Assembly (NCBI GenBank): GCA_026874595.1
Contig: CM049309.1
Coordinates: 69,794,926 to 69,858,925, forward strand
Direction of reading: 5' to 3'
DNA length: 64,000 bases
From: Sipunculus nudus
Taxonomy: Eukaryota; Annelida; Sipuncula; Golfingiida; Sipunculidae
Shown here: positions 51,131 through 64,000 of the stretch, in pieces
Layout: the number at the start of each line of letters is the position of its first letter
How positions within the stretch are numbered: position 1 is the first letter of the stretch
Program-made: the position numbers and the translations under genes
The notes under the pieces: generated by a model
What the model was told of the DNA's origin: nothing
Databases searched by the model: none
The model's input: only the letters and a program-made list of their open reading frames with translations

Positions 51131-53756
51131 TCATCAGAAGTGTAAAGAACATAACCAGGACTTTTTACCAGCCTAAGATTTTGTCCCCTGCATATATTAA
51201 CGGTACCTTGGACCAGAACCTTATACCTCAGAAGAGTTACATTCATCTCAGACATATTAAGCTGTATCAATTATCAAATCATCTAAGACATTAACCACCA
51301 TACCTGACCACAGACAGCTATACAATAGATGACTTTATACAATATGCTGGCTTCAGCTTGCTATGTAATAAAATATTGAGCAAATGGCAAAGATAATTAG
51401 GTTAAATAAAGATTCATGATAATCCTGTGTTTAATTTGTTAAAAGTTTTTCAAAGTTGTGTTTCATTTCCGAACCACTTTAATAAAATAATGGAAACATC
51501 TTTGGTACCACTGAAAAATTATAATTACACTGAAAAAAAACTTGCAATTTTGTACTGTCAAAGTATAGGGGGATAGCAGAAACTCTGACTCATCCAACAT
51601 TTAATTTTGTTATGATTTCATATACTTTGCAAGGTCAAAGGGCTCATAATCTAAGCTCAGGTGGGATTCTCAACCCAGCAAAGTTTTATATTATATATCA
51701 TACATATGATAACATAATCTCAAATTTACATTGTTAATGTTTATGCACCATTATGGCATCAACCACATTGGTTAAATAACATAAAACTCACTTTCTAAAT
51801 ATGAAAATATCAATAGGAAACTGAAATATTCAACCAAATATCAATCTCCTACTAGAATCAGTTTAATCACCATAATACCAAAATCTCATCAAGTTTTTTT
51901 TTTTTTACAATTCCTTTTTTTTTCGAGAGTCTTCACCTTAAACTTCATGGGACATACTGGATATTATTATTACTGGGTGTTTCTTTGTTATAAGGAGAGC
52001 CTTTTCCTGGATCTGGAAGTATATGAATGAACAAGAAAACGTACTGTACACTCCCACTTACAAAAATAAATCCTGACTTTTATGAATATTTACATTGCCA
52101 AAAACTGGATATTATTTATCACTTTGTAAGCTCTTGGTCACCTGCTCTGGGAGGCATCTGACAAAAGTGAAAAGATATACCACATAGGATTTTAACAGTT
52201 CTGGCTAGCAGCAGCAAGGTGAGTCGAAACATGTTACATTTAATTTTTTTTTTAATAATGTGCCACTGAATTTAGGTAATGCTTGATATTAATTTACCAC
52301 ATTTTCTGAATGCTCATCACTGTGAAACAAGAAAGCAATTTAAAGGGATGATCTTCCAATAAACACATTTTTTTCTTTATTTTTTTTATAATTGTCACAA
52401 ACATACTATTACAACATTTAAAACCAGGAGTTTCCTGCTTGACTGATTCATCAAACAATATAAGTATTCTTCTACACTTTTAAGAATGCTGAGATATAAT
52501 AATTAACAGCACAGATAGAGCACCTTTTAACTCTGATAGATCAATGAAGTTAAACTCAATTGTGTCAAACACATCTGTGCCATTTTCTGCTAAAATTTTA
52601 AGCCAATCATTTCAGTATAATTATTACCAAATAATTGAGGTTGACCTCAGATATGTCCAAGTACTTTTTCTGAGTCTCTTTTACTTCATCCCAATAAGTT
52701 TTACTGTAATTCACAGATATAACACTCGGAATTGATAGATTATGGAGTCAACATAAAAACTTGAATTATCTTCAGACTATATAGTCTGACATATACAACC
52801 TGAAATACAGAAAGAAACTAGTAAGTAAACTACATACAATCAGCCAACATAAGGGTAGACACTATACAATTCAGAGCTTGACATTAATCCCTGCTCACAC
52901 AAGGCTGTTATAATTCAGGGCTTGACATTAATTTGACATTAACAGATCAATCTGAGTTTGAATTTGTCCTCTGGGTAACAATATTACAGAACTGGAAAAA
53001 TTTATGAGCATGAAATTGTCATGAATTTCATGATGATACCTTATTTAATAAAGAAAAACAAATACTCTCAATGTCTCATTAATTGCACACTAGACTTTAG
53101 TATTTCTCCCTAATATATGCACACACAAAGCAAGAATACAAGGTTCAATGCATGGTAAATTTTTTTGTTTTAAATCTATCTATGTAGGGCAGTGACCAAC
53201 ATGTCTTTGTAACTGAAAAAAAAATTATGTAGAAAACAAAAACCCAAACATCTGCAAACATACTTGTGAATTTGCACCTACATATAGCGATAATGATAAA
53301 AGAATGCTTTTAACACAAAAGAGATGATTTGTTGTCAAGTGTGCAAACACAAAGACATGAAGACCCTTTGAACATCAAAGTGAGCCGTCTATGATGATAA
53401 TGACAAGTTGATCATTAGTTCATCTCCCCGAGTAGTTCATAGAATGTAAATGAATAAATATCATAATAAATTTTAGGGACTGCTTTTTTTTTCTGTGAAA
53501 GCTAAGGATTTTTTCGCCTGTACTAGTCCTATGGGGAAAGTGCTAATATACATCATATGAAAAATCTACTGTTTTGTACAAGTAGGCAATTTTGGACTCA
53601 GCAATACAGTAACTGTTACCAAACCTAAACTTGCATAACTGTTACCAAGGCCAAACATTACAACATTATATTTCAATAGCCAAAATTTCACTCCTCACAC
53701 AGCAGTTACACACTACAGTTAATCGAGATCCCCTTTAAGTACTGTACGTACGGGCT

Positions 53757-54269
53757 AATATGTTAAAACAAAAATTCAAACTTTGCTCAGAAACAGTTAA
53801 GATATTATTATTTAAAATGTTTTGTTACTCTTTATATTGTGCCAGTCTCTGGTGTCAATACAGAAAGTCCAGCATAGAAAAGGTGAAAGTGGCGTACAAT
53901 AATGCTTTTAGGATATTTCTTGGCTTTCCAAAACACTGCAGCATCAGCAAAGAATTTATCAGTCGTAACATTACCACCTTTGATGCACTAATGCGCAAAG
54001 AGTTTTATTCATTAAAAATGAGAATAACTGAATCTGACAACCTGTATGTCAGAACTTTGTATGAATCTGATCTATATCTAAAGTCAGACTTGTTTAATTT
54101 TCATAACCAGAAGATGTTTGTTATCAGATTATAAGTAATAATGCAGTTGGCCTAAATCCTATGTTATTTGCTTTCTACTGTTTTTTTCTTTCTATTCTTA
54201 TTTACTTTCATTGTTTCTGTATATGGACCATGAGTCTGTAATAAAACATTATTATTATTATTATTATTT
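53757..54269 (+). mobile_element. 5'-truncated LINE: C-terminal end of a reverse-transcriptase ORF plus 3' tail
   Basis: The reading frame 53760-54134 resembles the conserved C-terminal end of non-LTR retrotransposon ORFs (SLYCASLWCQYRKS, then VAYNNAFRIFLGFP). The catalytic RT core is missing, so this is a dead 5'-truncated insertion. A short 3'UTR follows, ending in an (ATT)n tract at 54248-54269, a tail style of CR1/L2-like LINEs. Confidence 0.8.
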
Positions 54270-54346
54270 AACTTCTGCTTTGCTCATGGGTCTCAACACC
54301 AGGGCTCACACAAGGCCAAGAATTAAAAAAAATGACAGTGGGTTGT

Positions 54347-54527
54347 TGCAAATTTAAAACTTGGAGTTGGACGCACCAGCAATATCATGCTCTCGTTGGT
54401 CTGATTACAATTATTTGCTCTTGTAAGCCCTGGTTGTTTACCAAGAGAATCTTGCTATACAAACCAGAGTTTAAAACAAAGAAGATCTGGAACAACTTCA
54501 GTGTATAATGCTGCATGAGGAGTGTAA
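54347..54527 (+). repeat. Single-arm relative of the foldback element
   Basis: Matches arm 2 and its right flank (TTTAAAACTTGGAGTTGGACGC, AGAATCTTGCTATA, GAAGATCTGGAACAAC, GTGTATAATGCTGCATGAGG). Only one arm is present, so the family also exists without the inverted partner. Confidence 0.65.
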
Positions 54528-55488
54528 ATATGCATTAATGAGATACATTAACATTTAACTTACGATTATAATAGGTGTATGTTTCAAAAGTACCAATTCC
54601 AGATGCAGTCATGTGAGCCCACATTAATTTCATTGGTCATCAATGAATGTACAAGCTCAGTGAGTAACTACCTAACTTCACAAATATTAATTATTCTATA
54701 TATCCTTTTTTTGGCATATATGAGTACTGAAGTCCTGATTCCCAAACTCATACAATGGGTGACATTTAACACAGCCTACTTTCAGCTATGAAACGTGGTC
54801 AAGAACCAAAAGTTATACTAACCTGTGCTGCCACCTGCAGACAAACAGCAATACTATACTGCATATCTACTGGGCCTGAATATCCTGCAACTTTTCTTTA
54901 AAATTATTCCACAACCAAACGGATGTGATTTCCACTTACCTGCTATTTCCTTTGTAATAATTCTTCTGTGGGCATTTCATCTTCAAAACGGAGGTGATTC
55001 CTCAAATGCACGAGGTAGTTTTAACAATCCAGTCAGAAAGAACCCAAAGAAAATGCCTCATGGGCTGTAGAACAGTTATCAACTTGTCAAAAACAGGTAC
55101 CGGTAAATCCATGCTAGATCCTGAAACTGGCTCTTGTGAAAAATGAAACAGGGACAGCAGCAAATAGTCATTACCTAGACAGATGTATAGGTTTGACTCA
55201 AGTTCCTGTGTCAGTGACAGTTAGTTCAACAACTGCCCTGTAGATGTCACTAAATTACAGCATATATATATCACCAAAACACAATGAACTTTTCATGAAA
55301 GTGGAAAATAAAAGAATCTTTATTGCTGCATGCATGCATCCCCCTTGGTGGCACATTTTATGGTGCATCCAATAGGACGACCCCCATACACACAGACACA
55401 TACATTCACACAAACAATCTAGATGACATTTGCCGTGGCTGATGTGTCCAGAACTTGCTCATTATATATCAAATACAAATCTACCTAC

Positions 55489-62606
<7,118 letters not shown>

Positions 62607-62609
62607 CTG

Positions 62610-64000
62610 AAAAAAATTTAAACATACTTGTGGAAATTACAAATAAAAAAGCCAATCGGAGAGGAAACATATGCAGAATAATACTTAAAATGGTAGATGA
62701 CTAACATTTACATTCAGTCTTTACAAATTTGTTTATAGGGGCCTATTCAAATATTTCATGTCTATTAAAAAAAGACAATTCCATGGACTTTTTAATGGAA
62801 ATAAAAAACAAACACTGATCCAACGCTTCACCAGCTGTCCATATTGTTTATATCCACTTGATTATTACATGTGAAGGGAACAAAAATGACAGCTAGTCAT
62901 AATCAAACTCGTCCACTAGGATATTTGATGGCAAATCAGACAAACCAGAGTTTGACAAAAGATTGCATTGCTTCATACATTTTCACCACCTTCTGTTACA
63001 TGCTTTTCCCTTTAATCATAAAAGGCATATGTACCATGTTTACTTACAGCTTGCAAGTTTAAGATAAACAAGCTCACACCTCCATCACAGAGATATTATA
63101 TAAGACCATTTCTTTGCAGGAGTTACCTTCATTAATATGTATGCACAGTAAACTGGAAATCACAAAAATTCTCTTTATGGACAGGTGAATAGCTGGCTTT
63201 AACTTTAGTACAGTAAAATATCAAATTTTATCCAAATTATTCACTCTCTTTGAATTGAGCATACAGGTTTATTTGTATCAATCTGCACAAGCACTTATAT
63301 ATTTCTAGTGAAAAAGTAACTCTTTACAGGTTAGGTAATTACATCTTTGTGTTATATAAACAGAACCTGAGTATTCCTCATATATTTAGATTCAAATGCA
63401 GATATTCATCAGATGAGCCCAAATCAATATCTTTCTTGAAAATTTACATTGATTAACAATCAGTCAATGTCACATTAATGGTATATCAGCCCCAGATGCC
63501 ATTATACAAGGAGAACAGTATACAAATCACAGGGTTTGGTGAAATGAAACAATTGATTTACAGTGATAATTTCCAAGAAAACTACTTCTACTTTGGTCAT
63601 CAATAGCATAATGCTAAGTGACATTTATCTAATGAAAATATGATAAAGACAATGTCCATTTAAGTACATAGACAAATGTGACCTCTTTTTTTTAATTTCA
63701 TTTCACTTGCATTTTTTTCCTCACATTCTGCTGTGTACATCTGAGTTGACTAAAATCAACCTTTATAACAAATCATGCAGTATAACATAGTTATTATGTT
63801 AGGTTCATGTTATAAAATGGTAAATATACAAAGTAGAAAAAAGACTGACACAACAGATTCTTTACACTCAAAGTGAGAACTTCTAATTTCAAAAGTATTC
63901 CCATTTTCTAATACATTGACAACTGTTTTTTGTTTTTTTTTTCTTAATTTCAGACCCATATGCAGCTGATACAACACAGATAGTGAGGCTAAAGGTTATC
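62610..64000. other. FARSA intron reaching the right edge
   Basis: The exon at 62606 starts at an acceptor and lacks the first ~50 residues, so this stretch should be intronic. No N-terminal exon was seen in it; only AT-rich sequence. Confidence 0.55.

Larger units (their letters stand above)
47640..55485. other. Expected location of remaining FARSA exons; none found
   Basis: I looked on both strands by eye for the class II motif 2 and motif 3 segments of FARSA and found none here or further left. It holds two orphan ORFs, a TAAT cluster, a LINE end and a foldback relative. Confidence 0.4.

Noticed and set aside
52140-52235. Minus-strand frame starting MFRLTLLLLA as a signal-peptide exon
   Set aside because: Only short, interrupted by a stop soon after, with no clear donor; the same bases give an equally good plus-strand donor, so neither is supported.
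53760-54134. A host gene on the plus strand
   Set aside because: The protein matches the C-terminal end of LINE reverse-transcriptase ORFs and is followed by an (ATT)n tail.

Overview
The window is animal (eukaryotic) nuclear DNA: AT-rich, intron-rich, with GT-AG introns, many decayed interspersed repeats and very low gene density. No bacterial-type gene is present. The prohormone architecture, the MITE, SINE and LINE remnants, and the repeated TGACCTTGACC / AGCTCAG...CTGAGCT modules fit a lophotrochozoan invertebrate, most probably a mollusc. That assignment is inference.

Two protein-coding loci can be supported, both on the minus strand. (1) At 3738-6299 a single large exon encodes an 853-residue secreted precursor. 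It has a signal peptide, an intradiol-dioxygenase-like beta-sandwich domain with degenerate metal ligands, eight heterogeneous tryptophan peptides, and then 26 copies (plus one broken copy) of an octapeptide of the WGQDMAWI type separated by KK and KR cleavage sites. It looks like a neuropeptide or peptide-hormone precursor of a type I cannot assign to a named family. A clean splice acceptor at 6380/6381 shows that the 5'UTR continues upstream. A TATA/CCAAT promoter with a donor-ended exon at 23043 to about 23316 is the best candidate first exon, which would make a 16.7 kb 5'UTR intron. (2) From 62606 down to 55489, eight phase-compatible exons encode the N-terminal and central part of cytosolic phenylalanyl-tRNA synthetase alpha (FARSA). 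The first exon(s) lie beyond the right edge. The C-terminal catalytic exons could not be found.

The rest is non-coding and repeats. 1-3.7 kb: pogo-like MITE and a (TA)n tract. 7.26-7.61 kb: a miniature LTR retroelement (LTR, perfect tRNA-Pro primer site, purine tract, truncated LTR). 14.0-14.4 kb: a motif array. 16.3-16.8 kb: tandem duplication and MITE. 17.2-18.3 kb: an orphan ORF and a GC-richer island. 18.5-19.4 kb: a degenerate ~110-bp array. 24.8 kb: MITE. 11.7, 27.1 and 33.9 kb: three copies of one ~460-bp family. 35.6-37.5 kb: arrays carrying nuclear-receptor-like half-sites. 39.5-40.6 kb: a 31-bp minisatellite. 46.1-47.6 kb: a foldback element and a ~330-bp tandem repeat. 50.3 kb: an orphan exon-like ORF. 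53.8-54.3 kb: the 3' end of a LINE. 56.7-60.8 kb: SINE, MITE and tandem repeats inside FARSA introns.

The two genes have no evident functional link: one is a housekeeping translation enzyme, the other a secreted signalling precursor.
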